Source of the DNA: Xanthobacteraceae bacterium
GTDB lineage: Bacteria > Pseudomonadota > Alphaproteobacteria > Rhizobiales > Xanthobacteraceae
Direction of reading: 5' to 3'
Assembly (NCBI GenBank): GCA_019746355.1
Contig: JAIESC010000097.1
Span: 1 to 23,699, forward strand
Length of the DNA: 23,699 nucleotides
The notes beneath the pieces were generated by a model. It did no database searches. It was not told the origin of the DNA and was given only the letters and a program-made list of their open reading frames with translations. A program made the position numbers and the translations under genes. Of the stretch, positions 14,645-22,269 are shown in pieces (the stretch's first letter is position 1; the number at the start of each line of letters is the position of its first letter).

Positions 14645-14753
14645 CGTCATTCCGGGGCGCGCGTCAGCGCGAACCCGGAATCCAGTCAAGGAGAGAATGC
14701 CTGCTGTACTGGATTCCGGGCTCGCTCGCTTTCGCGAGCGCCCCGGAATGACG
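14645..14753. repeat. CATTCCGGGGCGC-type palindromic repeat, copy 2
   Basis: Left arm CGTCATTCCGGGGCGCGCG and right arm GCGAGCGCCCCGGAATGACG are inverted, and each half also folds on itself (GAACCCGGAATCCAG; CTGGATTCCGGGCTCGC). It lies in the 151-bp convergent gap between the MBL-fold gene and the next minus-strand gene, where its stems could stop transcription from both sides. Confidence 0.9.
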
Positions 14754-14767
14754 GCGGATAGAGCGCG

Positions 14768-15340
14768 TCACATCTTCGACAGCTTGGCGACGTCGATGGC
14801 CTGCGCGTAGGCGAGCTTCGCGGCGACGTCGGCCGAGCCTTCGACCGAAACCAGGAACTTGTTGCCCACCACGATCTTCACGTTGCCGTCGTTGTCCTGG
14901 ATGGCGCGCTGGCTGCCGACGCGGACGAGCTTGCCCATCGCGCCGGCCATCGCCGGATTGTTCAGGAACATCGCGATCTGCGACACCACCGCGGAGTCGC
15001 CGCTGATCTGCACCTCGACGTGGTCGCCCTTGGCGTTGTTGTAGGTGCGGCTCGCGGTCGAGGCGCCGAAGCCCGCGGCGCCGAGCGCCGTGGTCTGCGG
15101 CTTCTCCGCCTTCCAGCCCGGCAGCGCGTTCGGCAGGAGCGTCGAGAACGCCTCGGCGTTCTTCTGTCCGATCAGTTGCGAGGCGAGGTCGAGCGACTGC
15201 TTGGCCGCGCCGAGATCGCCCGCCTGGTAGGCCTTGCGGGCCTGATCCATCGCGTCGGTGATGTCGTCGGCCGCGGCCGGCGTTGCCAGCAGGGTGAAGG
15301 CGGCGAGCGCGACGATGGTGCGGGTGCGGATCGGGGTCAT
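14768..15340 (-). CDS. Secreted hypothetical protein
   Basis: 190 residues from ATG 15340, which has AGGA 5-6 nt upstream (an ATG at 15346 is also in frame). The signal peptide MTPIRTRTIVALAAFTLLAT ends at PAAA-DD. The mature protein starts with a helical segment (MDQARKAYQAGDLGAAKQSL) and continues as a beta-rich domain (TASRTYNNAKGDHVEVQISG, QDNDGNVKIVVGNKFLVSVE). It is probably periplasmic, with no catalytic motif that I recognise. It is preceded by a similarly exported gene on the same strand. Confidence 0.82.
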   Translation of the reverse strand: MTPIRTRTIVALAAFTLLATPAAADDITDAMDQARKAYQAGDLGAAKQSLDLASQLIGQKNAEAFSTLLPNALPGWKAEKPQTTALGAAGFGASTASRTYNNAKGDHVEVQISGDSAVVSQIAMFLNNPAMAGAMGKLVRVGSQRAIQDNDGNVKIVVGNKFLVSVEGSADVAAKLAYAQAIDVAKLSKM

Positions 15341-15418
15341 GGTCATCCTTGCGGCACGAATCACGGCGGTGAATCTAGCACGGGGCGGCAGCGCGGATCG
15401 TCGTTCGCGCCAAACGAC

Positions 15419-15446
15419 GGGAGGCCAGCCTTGCGGCTGGCCTCCC
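15419..15446 (-). terminator. Strong hairpin downstream of the Lys-rich secreted protein gene
   Basis: A perfect 12-bp stem (GGGAGGCCAGCC with GGCTGGCCTCCC, loop TTGC in plus orientation) lies 44 bp beyond the stop of the minus-strand gene at 15491. The following bases on the minus strand (GTCGTTTGG) give only a weak T-run, so termination is probable rather than certain. Confidence 0.5.
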
Positions 15447-15490
15447 GATGCGCGAATGCGAGACTGATCGGCTCGACCGACTTGTTGCGA

Positions 15491-15793
15491 TCAGTTGCCC
15501 GCCTTCGGCGCGCTCCCGGTGGTCTGCGGCGCGGACGCAGGCTTGGTCGACACACCCTTGACCTGATCGCCGCCCTTGCGGACGTGCTTCGTCTGCTTCG
15601 CGGCCTTGGCGTGCTTCGCCTTCTTGGCCTTCTTCACCTTGGCGTTCTTGTTGACATTCTTGGCCGCAGGCTTGGCGTCCGGCGCCTTGGCCGTGGCCGG
15701 AGCGGTGGACGGTGCCGTCGCCGTTCCTTGCGCCAGAGCCGGCGCGGCGATCATCGACGTTGCGATCAGAACGGCTGCGAGTTTCTTCAACAT
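15491..15793 (-). CDS. Secreted lysine/alanine-rich small protein
   Basis: 100 residues from ATG 15793, with an AAAGGAAA site just upstream. A signal peptide (MLKKLAAVLIATSMIAAPAL ending AQG) is followed by an Ala/Thr/Pro linker, a dense lysine block (about residues 45-70: KNAKVKKAKKAKHAKAAKQT) and a disordered tail. Small basic exported proteins of this plan are common in this order and are often called acid-shock- or histone-like, but the function is unknown. It is divergent from the TPR gene across 323 bp. Confidence 0.78.
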   Translation of the reverse strand: MLKKLAAVLIATSMIAAPALAQGTATAPSTAPATAKAPDAKPAAKNVNKNAKVKKAKKAKHAKAAKQTKHVRKGGDQVKGVSTKPASAPQTTGSAPKAGN

Positions 15794-15974
15794 GGTCGTT
15801 TCCTTTTCTGCTGGCACGCCGGCCCGACACCGGTCTTGTGCGCTGACAGGCCGGGATTATCGCGAGCCGGGCTGAACCGGCTCTGAGGAGGACCGACAGC
15901 GTACGTTCAGGTCGATGAACCGCCGTTGTGGCTCCTGCTTGCCCGGTGGCGGCGACAAGGCAATTTCATGACAA

Positions 15975-15995
15975 GCAGGAAATTCCGTTTCCTGC
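15975..15995. promoter_or_regulatory. Inverted repeat in divergent intergenic region
   Basis: GCAGGAAA (15975-15982) and TTTCCTGC (15988-15995) form a perfect 8-bp dyad around TTCCG, between the divergent genes starting at 15793 and 16117. There is no T-run, so an operator is likelier than a terminator. The remainder of the 323-bp gap holds only the promoter candidate listed next. Confidence 0.35.
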
Positions 15996-16041
15996 CTTCA
16001 CGGCGAGTTGAACACCGGAGCACCGGCCGTCCTCCGAACGA

Positions 16042-16070
16042 TTGGCTGCAATGCACCATCATCCTGTAAT
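16042..16070 (+). promoter_or_regulatory. Candidate sigma-70 promoter of the TPR gene
   Basis: TTGGCT (16042-16047), a 17-bp spacer and TGTAAT (16065-16070) lie 46 bp before the ATG at 16117. The -10 matches TATAAT at five of six positions. Its location rules out translation starting upstream at 16042. Confidence 0.5.
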
Positions 16071-16116
16071 ATCGGATGTGCGGCGCGAGCTTCGTCCGCC
16101 CGCATGGAGGGGCTTC

Positions 16117-16671
16117 ATGGCAAAACGGTCACCCCGTTATCTCGCTCTGATCGCAGGCGGCGCGCTCACGATCGCGCTCCCGCCGCTCGCCGGCGCGGTC
16201 GACAGCGGCAGCCCGGTGCGCGATCCGCAGCCGCAGTCGTCAACGTCACAGTCAGGCAAGCCGGCAAAAGCTTACAAGAAGAAGACCAAGAAGGAAAAGA
16301 AATCCGAGCAGCAGTTCATCGACGGCTACAAGGCCGCGCACGCGACGATCTACAGGCGCCACGACTACGCCAGGGGCATCGACATGCTGAAGGCGCTCGG
16401 CCATGACGACAATCCGGATGTCGCCAACCTGATCGGCTATTCGAGCCGCAAGCTCGGCCGCTACGAGGACTCGAAGATCTGGTACGAGCGCGCGCTCGCC
16501 GCCGATCCGAGCCACAGCCGCACCTGGTCGTACTACGGCATGTGGCACGCCGAGCAGGGCAACCTGCTCAAGGCGCGCGAGCACCTCGCCAAGGTCGCCT
16601 CGCTGTGCGGCACCAAGTGCCGCGACTACACCGAGCTCAAGGGTGTGATCGAGGGCACCCGGACGTATTGA
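16117..16671 (+). CDS. Exported TPR-repeat protein
   Basis: 184 residues. The signal peptide MAKRSPRYLALIAGGALTIA ends near AGAVD. A basic linker follows (YKKKTKKEKK, about 53-62), then TPR-type helical hairpins from about residue 66: a first, degenerate pair (FIDGYKAAHATIYRRHDYAR), a canonical one (NLIGYSSRKLGRYEDSKIWY, residues 104-123) and a last (TWSYYGMWHAEQGNLLKARE). Two cysteines (CGTKC, 164-168) close the domain and may form a disulfide. It probably serves as a periplasmic protein-interaction module. ATG 16117 has GGAGG (16106-16110) at ideal spacing. Confidence 0.88.
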   Translation: MAKRSPRYLALIAGGALTIALPPLAGAVDSGSPVRDPQPQSSTSQSGKPAKAYKKKTKKEKKSEQQFIDGYKAAHATIYRRHDYARGIDMLKALGHDDNPDVANLIGYSSRKLGRYEDSKIWYERALAADPSHSRTWSYYGMWHAEQGNLLKAREHLAKVASLCGTKCRDYTELKGVIEGTRTY

Positions 16672-16697
16672 CGGGCGTCCTCATCGACAAGCTTCCC

Positions 16698-16733
16698 GGC
16701 GGCCAGGACCAAGTCCCGGCCGTCGCTGTTTTT
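16698..16733 (+). terminator. Probable terminator after the TPR gene
   Basis: GGCGGCCAGGAC (16698-16709) pairs with GTCCCGGCCGTC (16713-16724) with one mismatch and one G.U pair. A five-T run follows at 16729-16733. Confidence 0.7.
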
Positions 16734-16809
16734 GTGGACGGGGATTCTCTATGGCGATTTTGAGCAACGATCTTCGCTTTTAGCAGGCTGCTGCAAGACT
16801 CTCCCTCCG

Positions 16810-16910
16810 GTCATTCCGGGGCGCTCGCGAAGCGAGCGAACCCGGAATCCATAACCACTGCTGCGGAGTATGGATTCCGGGCTCGCGCCTTCGGCGCGCC
16901 CCGGAATGAC
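16810..16910. repeat. CATTCCGGGGCGC-type palindromic repeat, copy 3
   Basis: Left arm GTCATTCCGGGGCGCTCGCG and right arm GCGCGCCCCGGAATGAC flank a core (ATCCATAACCACTGCTGCGG) shared with copy 1 at 3792-3869. It lies in the convergent gap between the TPR gene and cutA. This is the best-preserved copy. Confidence 0.92.
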
Positions 16911-16942
16911 ATCTCGGACTTCTTCAGCAACCTGTCAGGTCC

Positions 16943-17272
16943 TCAACCAGCCTTGGGGTCCGTCCCCTCCAGCAGCCACGCCAGATAGGTCTTCTCGACG
17001 CTCTCCACCGGCAGCACCATGATCGCCGGCGTCTCGTAGCTGTGCAGCTCCTTCACCGCGTCGGAGACCGGGCCGGCGAGCGAGGCGCGGGTCTTGATGA
17101 TCATCACCACCTCCTCGCCGCGCTCGACCTCGCCCTGCCAGCGGTAGTGCGAGATCATGCCCGGAAGGATGTTGACGCAGGCCGCAAGATTCCGCTCGAC
17201 CAGCGTGCGCCCCGCCTCCTCCGCCTCCGCAAGCGTGGGCCAGGTCGTGTAGACGAACACCGCACGCTCCAC
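16943..17272 (-). CDS. cutA: Divalent-cation tolerance protein CutA
   Basis: 109 residues, the standard CutA1 length. CutA forms a very stable ferredoxin-like trimer in the cytosol and is linked to copper and other divalent-cation tolerance, though its molecular role is unsettled. Family features seen are VYTTWPTLAEAEEAGRTLVE, the conserved LAACVNILPGMISHYRWQGE with its cysteine, VVMIIKTRA, and the C-terminal YLAWL. The start is GTG 17272 with GGAGG about 6 nt upstream; no ATG lies nearby. It follows the MetE-like gene by 13 bp on the same strand and is probably co-transcribed. Confidence 0.95.
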   Translation of the reverse strand: MERAVFVYTTWPTLAEAEEAGRTLVERNLAACVNILPGMISHYRWQGEVERGEEVVMIIKTRASLAGPVSDAVKELHSYETPAIMVLPVESVEKTYLAWLLEGTDPKAG

Positions 17273-17285
17273 GGCCCACCTCCGC

Positions 17286-18440
17286 TCAATGCCAGAGCTT
17301 CCTGCTGGCGATCTCCGCGCCCTTCACCAGCGCATCGAACTTGGCCCAGACGATGCGCGCGTGGACCTCGTCGGAGCCGGCGAAGCTCGCGAAGCCGCAA
17401 TCGGTGCCGGCGATGACGTTCTCGCGGCCCATGAAATCGGCATAGCGGACGATCCGCTGCGCCACCAGCTCGGGATGCTCGACCAGCACCGACGAGTTGG
17501 TGATGACGCCCGGAATGAGCACCGTGCCTTCGGGCAGCTTCGCCTGCTTCCACACCGCCCACTCGTGCTCGTGGCGCGGATTGGAGGCCTCGAACGAAAA
17601 CGCGCCGGCGCGGATTTTCGTCAGGATATCGATGATGTGCTTGACCTCGAGGTCGTGCACGCGCGGCCCCATGTTGATGCTGTAGCAGGTGTGGTAGCGG
17701 ATCTTCTCGGTCGGAATGCCGCGCAGCGCGTGGTTGAGCGCCTCGACCCGCTGCATCGCCCATTTGCGGATGTCGTCGACCGACATCTTCGGGTCCATCA
17801 GGTAGTAGCTGACGAGCCGCGGATCGTCGACCTGCACCAGGAAACCCTCGTCGACGATGGTCCGGTACTCGACGTTCATCGCATCGGCGATGGCGGTCAG
17901 GTATTCCTCGTTGGTCTTGTAGTAGGCGTTTTCGTTCCAGTCCTCGATGTTGGCGGGCGAGATGCAGGGCACGAACACCTCGGCCGGGCTCGTGCCCTTC
18001 AGCGCGTCCTTGAGATTGTCGAGCTCGGTCTTGAGCGCCGCCTGGCCCTTGTAGGTGAGCGGCGCGGTGCAGGCCATCTGCACCTGTTTCGCGCGCGGCG
18101 ACGCGCTCTCCTGCGCCTTGTAGTAGTCCGGAAACGAGATCGCCTCACGCGACGACAGCCATGCGTTGGGCCGCGTGCCATGCGGCGTGAGCCCGCCGAG
18201 CCGGTCGCGCACGTAGGTCACGAAGCTCGGCTTGCCGAACTCGCCGTCGTCGATCACGTCGATGCCGCTGTCGACCTGCTTTCGCACCACCTCGGTCACC
18301 GCCTCGCGCACCCGGGCGCCGAGCGCCGCCTCGTCGACCTTCTCGCCGCGCGCCTTGGCACGGATCGTCTGCAAGAGGTCGTTCGGCCGCGGCAGGCTGC
18401 CGGCATGGGTGGTGAGGATGCGGTCGGTCGAACGCTTCAT
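17286..18440 (-). CDS. MetE C-terminal-like (COG0620) methyltransferase, paralogue 1
   Basis: 384 residues, corresponding to the catalytic C-terminal barrel of cobalamin-independent methionine synthase without the N-terminal folate-binding half. The N-terminus carries the family start RSTDRILTTHAGSLPRP. Zinc ligands equivalent to MetE are present: His250 and Cys252 (RYHTCYS), Glu284 (FSFEASNPRHEHE) and Cys348 (GTDCGFAS), so thiol activation by zinc is expected. Methyl donor and acceptor are unknown; stand-alone members may use corrinoid proteins or act on other thiols. ATG 18440 has an AAGGAAG site. It heads a probable operon with cutA. Confidence 0.9.
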   Translation of the reverse strand: MKRSTDRILTTHAGSLPRPNDLLQTIRAKARGEKVDEAALGARVREAVTEVVRKQVDSGIDVIDDGEFGKPSFVTYVRDRLGGLTPHGTRPNAWLSSREAISFPDYYKAQESASPRAKQVQMACTAPLTYKGQAALKTELDNLKDALKGTSPAEVFVPCISPANIEDWNENAYYKTNEEYLTAIADAMNVEYRTIVDEGFLVQVDDPRLVSYYLMDPKMSVDDIRKWAMQRVEALNHALRGIPTEKIRYHTCYSINMGPRVHDLEVKHIIDILTKIRAGAFSFEASNPRHEHEWAVWKQAKLPEGTVLIPGVITNSSVLVEHPELVAQRIVRYADFMGRENVIAGTDCGFASFAGSDEVHARIVWAKFDALVKGAEIASRKLWH

Positions 18441-18655
18441 GAACTTCCTTCCCCGGCCGCGCGGCTTGTTGCGGGACCTGCTGCGGCGCGTGCCACGGCG
18501 ATTGTGCATGCCAAGGCGCAAACCACAAATGAGGCCTGAGCTTGGCTGCCTTTCCCCGCCTCGACAGCTGTGGGCCAATTCGGATAGACGGAACCCCACG
18601 CGTGCCTGAGCCCTCGCCCCCCGAGGCAGGAGCGCGCCGGGACCCTCGCCGCGCC

Positions 18656-19438
18656 ATGCTTCGCAAGACCCCAGGAAAAGAACGGATCGCCTTCGTCGCG
18701 AGCCCCGCGCCGGAGGCGCGCAAGGCCTTTGCCCGCCTGACCAGGCGCCACGGCAACGTGCCGCTTCGCAAGGCCGAGGTCGTGGTCGCGCTCGGCGGCG
18801 ACGGATTGATGCTGCGCACGCTGCACAAGCTGATGAACGCCGGCACGCCGATCTACGGCATGCACCGCGGCACGGTCGGCTTCCTGATGAACGAGTTCTC
18901 GGAGACCAAGCTGATCGAGCGGCTCGCCCGCGCCCACACCACCGTCATCCATCCGCTCACCATGCGCGTGCGCGACACCAAGGGCCGCCTGCACGAGCAC
19001 TATGCGATCAACGAGGTCTCGCTGTTCCGCCAGACCTACCAGGTGGCGCGGCTGTCGATCGACGTCGATGGGCAGGTGCGCCTGCCCGAGCTGATGGGCG
19101 ACGGCATCCTCGTCTCCACCCCCGCGGGCTCCACCGCCTACAACCTCTCGGCCCAGGGGCCGATCATCCCGATCGACGCGCCGCTTCTGGCGCTGACGCC
19201 GATCAGCCCGTTCCGGCCGCGGCGCTGGCGCGGCGCGCTCCTGCCCGACCGCGCGCGCATCACCATCCGCGTGCTCGATCCGAAGCGCCGTCCGGTCGCC
19301 GCGGTCGCCGACCACAACGAGGTGGGATCGGTGCGCGAGGTGGAGATCGGCATGGATTACACGATCTCGATGCAGATGCTGTTCGATCCGGGCCACAGCC
19401 TCGACGAGCGCATCGTCCGCGAGCAGTTCGGCTATTGA
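18656..19438 (+). CDS. nadK: NAD kinase
   Basis: 260 residues. It phosphorylates NAD at the 2'-hydroxyl of the adenosine ribose to make NADP, an essential cytosolic reaction. The diagnostic GGDG motif is at residues 47-50 ([12 protein letters not shown]), followed by [15 protein letters not shown], the conserved AINEVSLFR and the glycine-rich [18 protein letters not shown]. It is compact, as in other alphaproteobacteria. ATG 18656 matches the family start ([12 protein letters not shown] follows) although no clear Shine-Dalgarno precedes it; the frame is open to 18542. It is divergent from the MetE-like gene and followed after 8 bp by the hydrolase. Confidence 0.95.
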   Translation: MLRKTPGKERIAFVASPAPEARKAFARLTRRHGNVPLRKAEVVVALGGDGLMLRTLHKLMNAGTPIYGMHRGTVGFLMNEFSETKLIERLARAHTTVIHPLTMRVRDTKGRLHEHYAINEVSLFRQTYQVARLSIDVDGQVRLPELMGDGILVSTPAGSTAYNLSAQGPIIPIDAPLLALTPISPFRPRRWRGALLPDRARITIRVLDPKRRPVAAVADHNEVGSVREVEIGMDYTISMQMLFDPGHSLDERIVREQFGY

Positions 19439-19446
19439 GGAGAGCG

Positions 19447-20571
19447 ATGATGGCGGCACGCAAACGTCCGACGCGGCCGCCACTCGCACTCGAAACCTTC
19501 GGCACCCTCTACGCCGGCGGAAAGATCGACCACGCGGTCGAAGGCGCGCCGGTCACCGGGCAGCTCTACGCCGAGTTTTTCATTCCGAAGAAGCAGACCT
19601 CGCCGTTTCCCATCGTCATGGTGCACGGCGGCAGCCAGACCGGCACCAATTTCACCGGCACGCCGGACGGCCGCGAGGGCTGGGCGCAGTATTTCCTGCG
19701 CCGCGGCCACCCGGTCTATGTGGTCGATCAGGTGGCGCGCGGCCGCGCCGCGCATTTCTCGCAATCGCAGGGACCGGTGCAGGCCGGCAACCTCCAGCGC
19801 ACCGAGCAGCGCTTCGTTGCGCCCAAGCGGTTCAACCTGTGGCCGCAGGCCCGGCGCCACACGCAGTGGCCCGGCAGCGGCAAGCCGGGAGACGCCGCGT
19901 TCGACGCGTTCTACGCGACGCAGTTTCCCTCGCTCGACAGCTATCCGAAGCAGCAGGAGCTCAACCGCGACGCGCTCATTGCGCTCCTGGAGCAGATCGG
20001 CCCGGCGGTGCTGCTCGTTCACTCGCAGTCCGGCGCCTTCGCCTGGCCGGTGGCGGACGCGCGGCCGAAGCTCGTCAAGGCGATCGTCGCGATCGAGCCG
20101 AACGGCCCGCCGGTCTACGAGACGGACTTCAAGGGCGCGCCGGACTGGTTCGTCGATGTCGGCGCCCGCAAGCCCTACGGGCTCTGCGTCGTCCCGCTCG
20201 CTTACGAGCCGCCGCTCAAGCCCGGCGAGCGACTGTCCTTCGTGCGGCAGGACGAGCCGGATGCGCCCGATCTCGTCCGCGGCTGGCTCCAGGTGGAGCC
20301 GGCGCGGAAGCTTTCGAACCTCGCCAAGGTGCCGATCCTGATCGTGGTGGCGGAGGCGTCCTATCACGCCGCCTACGACCACCTGACCGCGGCGTATCTT
20401 GCGCAGGCCGGCGTGCCGAACGATTTCGTGCGGCTCCCCGACATCGGCATCCGCGGCAACGGCCACATGATGATGCTGGAAAAGAACAGCGACGCGATCG
20501 CAGGCGTGATCGAGACGTGGCTGAAGAAGGCGCTCTCGAAACGCCAGCCGCAACGTCGACGCCGGCGATAA
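19447..20571 (+). CDS. Alpha/beta-hydrolase, esterase-like
   Basis: 374 residues. The fold is indicated by PIVMVHGGSQTGTNF (oxyanion region, about residues 55-69), YVVDQVARGRA (91-101) and the nucleophile elbow LLVHSQSGAFAW with Ser193. The catalytic histidine is probably in GNGHMMMLEKNSD near the C-terminus. There is no signal peptide, so it should be cytosolic; the basic tail (RQPQRRRRR) is unusual. Substrate unknown. ATG 19447 has GAGGAG immediately upstream, overlapping the nadK stop region, so the two genes are translationally coupled. The start could be ATG 19450. Confidence 0.88.
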   Translation: MMAARKRPTRPPLALETFGTLYAGGKIDHAVEGAPVTGQLYAEFFIPKKQTSPFPIVMVHGGSQTGTNFTGTPDGREGWAQYFLRRGHPVYVVDQVARGRAAHFSQSQGPVQAGNLQRTEQRFVAPKRFNLWPQARRHTQWPGSGKPGDAAFDAFYATQFPSLDSYPKQQELNRDALIALLEQIGPAVLLVHSQSGAFAWPVADARPKLVKAIVAIEPNGPPVYETDFKGAPDWFVDVGARKPYGLCVVPLAYEPPLKPGERLSFVRQDEPDAPDLVRGWLQVEPARKLSNLAKVPILIVVAEASYHAAYDHLTAAYLAQAGVPNDFVRLPDIGIRGNGHMMMLEKNSDAIAGVIETWLKKALSKRQPQRRRRR

Positions 20572-20579
20572 AACTCCGG

Positions 20580-20717
20580 CGTCATTCCGGGGCGGCTCGC
20601 AGGGCCGAGCCCGGAATCCAGACGCACCCACCGCCTTCTCAACCGGATTCCGGGCTCGCACCATAGCGCGTCGAAGACGCGCGTTAACGCGCTGGTGCGC
20701 GTGCGCCCCGGAATGAC
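20580..20717. repeat. CATTCCGGGGCGC-type palindromic repeat, copy 4, with expanded right arm
   Basis: Left arm CGTCATTCCGGGGCGGCTCG and right end GCGCCCCGGAATGACC are standard. The right half carries an extra nested palindrome: GCACCA/TGGTGC (20658-20663, 20693-20698), GCGCGT/ACGCGC (20666-20671, 20677-20682) and GCGTTAACGC (20681-20690). It fills the convergent gap between the hydrolase and the second MetE-like gene. Confidence 0.88.
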
Positions 20718-20723
20718 CGGGGG

Positions 20724-21989
20724 TTAGGCTGCGCGCTTCTTTTTCGCAGTGCGGGTTTTCGCAACGCGCTTCTTCGCAACGACCTTTTTCGCCGCGGCCT
20801 TCTTTGCCGCCGCCTTCTTCCCCCTGCCCCACAGCTCCTTGCTCGCAAGCCGGGCACCCTCGGCCAGCGCCTCGAGCTTGGCCCATTGAATGCTCGGATG
20901 CACGCGCTGGTGCGTCGGCTGCTGGGCGAAGCCGCAGTCGCTGCCGGCGATGACGTTCTCGCGGCCGACCAGCTTGGCAAGCCGCACGATCCGCTCGCAG
21001 ATCAGCTCCGGATGCTCGACCACGTTGCTGACGTGGCTGATCACGCCGGGAATGAGCACCGCCCCCTTCGGCAGCTTCACGTCCTTCCAGACCTGCCATT
21101 CGTGCTCGTGGCGCGGATTGGCCATCTCCAGCACGAAGGCGCCGGCGCGCACGGTGAGGATGAGATCGATGATGTCGCGCATCGGCACGTCGGTGGTGTG
21201 CGGACCGGGCCAGCTGCCCCAGCAGACGTGATAGCGGATCTTCTCGGCGGGAATGCCTTCGATCGCGCGGTTGGTGACCGCCATCTGTTTGGCGACCCAC
21301 TTGCGATAGTCCTTCATGGTGCCGGGCGGCACCATGCGGTCATAGGTGACGGCGGCGCGCGCGTCGTCGAGCTGGACCAGGAAGCCGTTGTCGACGATCT
21401 GCCGGTATTCGTCGTGCATCGCAGCACCGATGGCGTCCATCAGCTCGTCGTCGTTCTTGTAGTACTCGTTCTTGCGGTCGGGGATCACCGATGCGGGCGC
21501 CGCGACCGGCAGAAACCCTTCGACCGCCTTCGCCTTATTCAGCGCCGCCTTGAAGTTGTCGATGTCCTGCTGAAGCGCGGCCTGACCGGTGTATCTGATC
21601 GGCCCGACCACGACCGAGTCGGTCGTCACCTGCACGTGATCGCGGGCGTCGAGCTCCTTGTAGAACTCGGCAAAGCGGGTGCGGTCGGCGCCGCGCGTGA
21701 ACGGATTGCCGGTGGGCGTGAACGGCCGCCGCTCGAAACCTCCCATGCGCTCGATCACATATTGCGACCAGGAGATGCCCTTGCCGAACTCGCCGTCCGA
21801 GACGACGTCGACGCCCACCTCGGCCTGCCGCCGCACCACCTCGACGACCTCGTCCTTCAGCGTCTGCGCGTGTGCCGCCGCGTCGTAACCCTCGCCCTTC
21901 TGCTTGGCGCGAAGATGCGCGCGGACCGATTCCGGGCGGATCAGGCTGCCGACATGGGTGGTGAGAATTCGATCGGTGCTGCGGTGCAT
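20724..21989 (-). CDS. MetE C-terminal-like (COG0620) methyltransferase, paralogue 2, with Lys/Ala tail
   Basis: 421 residues. It is a paralogue of the gene ending at 17286, sharing RSTDRILTTHVGSLIRP, DGEFGKGISWSQYV, GFLVQLDDARA and NPRHEHEWQVWKDVKLP. The predicted zinc ligands are His254 and Cys256 (RYHVCWG), Glu288 and Cys352 (GSDCGFAQ). As in paralogue 1, the N-terminal half of full MetE is absent. Residues 390-421 form a histone-H1-like tail of Lys, Ala and Arg (KKAAAKKAAAKKVVAKKRVA and onward), absent from paralogue 1. ATG 21989 has an AGAGGAA site about 11 nt upstream. It is divergent from the response regulator. Confidence 0.9.
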   Translation of the reverse strand: MHRSTDRILTTHVGSLIRPESVRAHLRAKQKGEGYDAAAHAQTLKDEVVEVVRRQAEVGVDVVSDGEFGKGISWSQYVIERMGGFERRPFTPTGNPFTRGADRTRFAEFYKELDARDHVQVTTDSVVVGPIRYTGQAALQQDIDNFKAALNKAKAVEGFLPVAAPASVIPDRKNEYYKNDDELMDAIGAAMHDEYRQIVDNGFLVQLDDARAAVTYDRMVPPGTMKDYRKWVAKQMAVTNRAIEGIPAEKIRYHVCWGSWPGPHTTDVPMRDIIDLILTVRAGAFVLEMANPRHEHEWQVWKDVKLPKGAVLIPGVISHVSNVVEHPELICERIVRLAKLVGRENVIAGSDCGFAQQPTHQRVHPSIQWAKLEALAEGARLASKELWGRGKKAAAKKAAAKKVVAKKRVAKTRTAKKKRAA

Positions 21990-22203
21990 GACAACAGGAG
22001 TTCCTCTGAAGCGCCGTTCGCGGCGCGGCCGGGTGATGGTTAGCAGGTCGAACCTGCCTTGCAAGCGCGGGCCCGGCCGGGCCATGCCCACCCTGTGGCC
22101 CACCTGCCCTCGTGCGAACCCGCTTCGGGCGACGGCCGGGCCGGTCCCGCGGCGTGGGCCGGGCGACAGCCCGGAACCCCAGGCGCCATCGCGGCCCTTA
22201 TCC

Positions 22204-22218
22204 TAAACCGTTCCTTAA
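22204..22218. promoter_or_regulatory. CtrA-box-like sequence upstream of the response regulator
   Basis: TAAA, 7 bases, TTAA lies about 50 bp before the ATG at 22270 and differs by one base from the alphaproteobacterial CtrA motif TTAA-N7-TTAA. The flanking CCGTTCCTTAACGG is also partly palindromic. Weak evidence on its own. Confidence 0.25.
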
Positions 22219-22269
22219 CGGGCAATCTCTACTCTTGATGGGCAAGCAATTCCGGGCCGCCGAGGTCGT

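Noticed and set aside
17289..18539. A 416-codon plus-strand frame antisense to the first MetE-like gene
   Set aside because: It is a mirror of a gene with intact catalytic motifs, and has no motifs of its own.
18441..18655. A SAM or cobalamin riboswitch upstream of the MetE-like genes
   Set aside because: No conserved riboswitch core that I can recognise occurs before either MetE-like start; only short GC hairpins such as GCAGGT-CGA-ACCTGC near 22042 are present.
19432..21300. A 622-codon minus-strand frame across the hydrolase and second MetE-like gene
   Set aside because: It reads through a palindromic repeat and shows only low-complexity Arg/Ala/His composition; both real genes are strongly supported in other frames.
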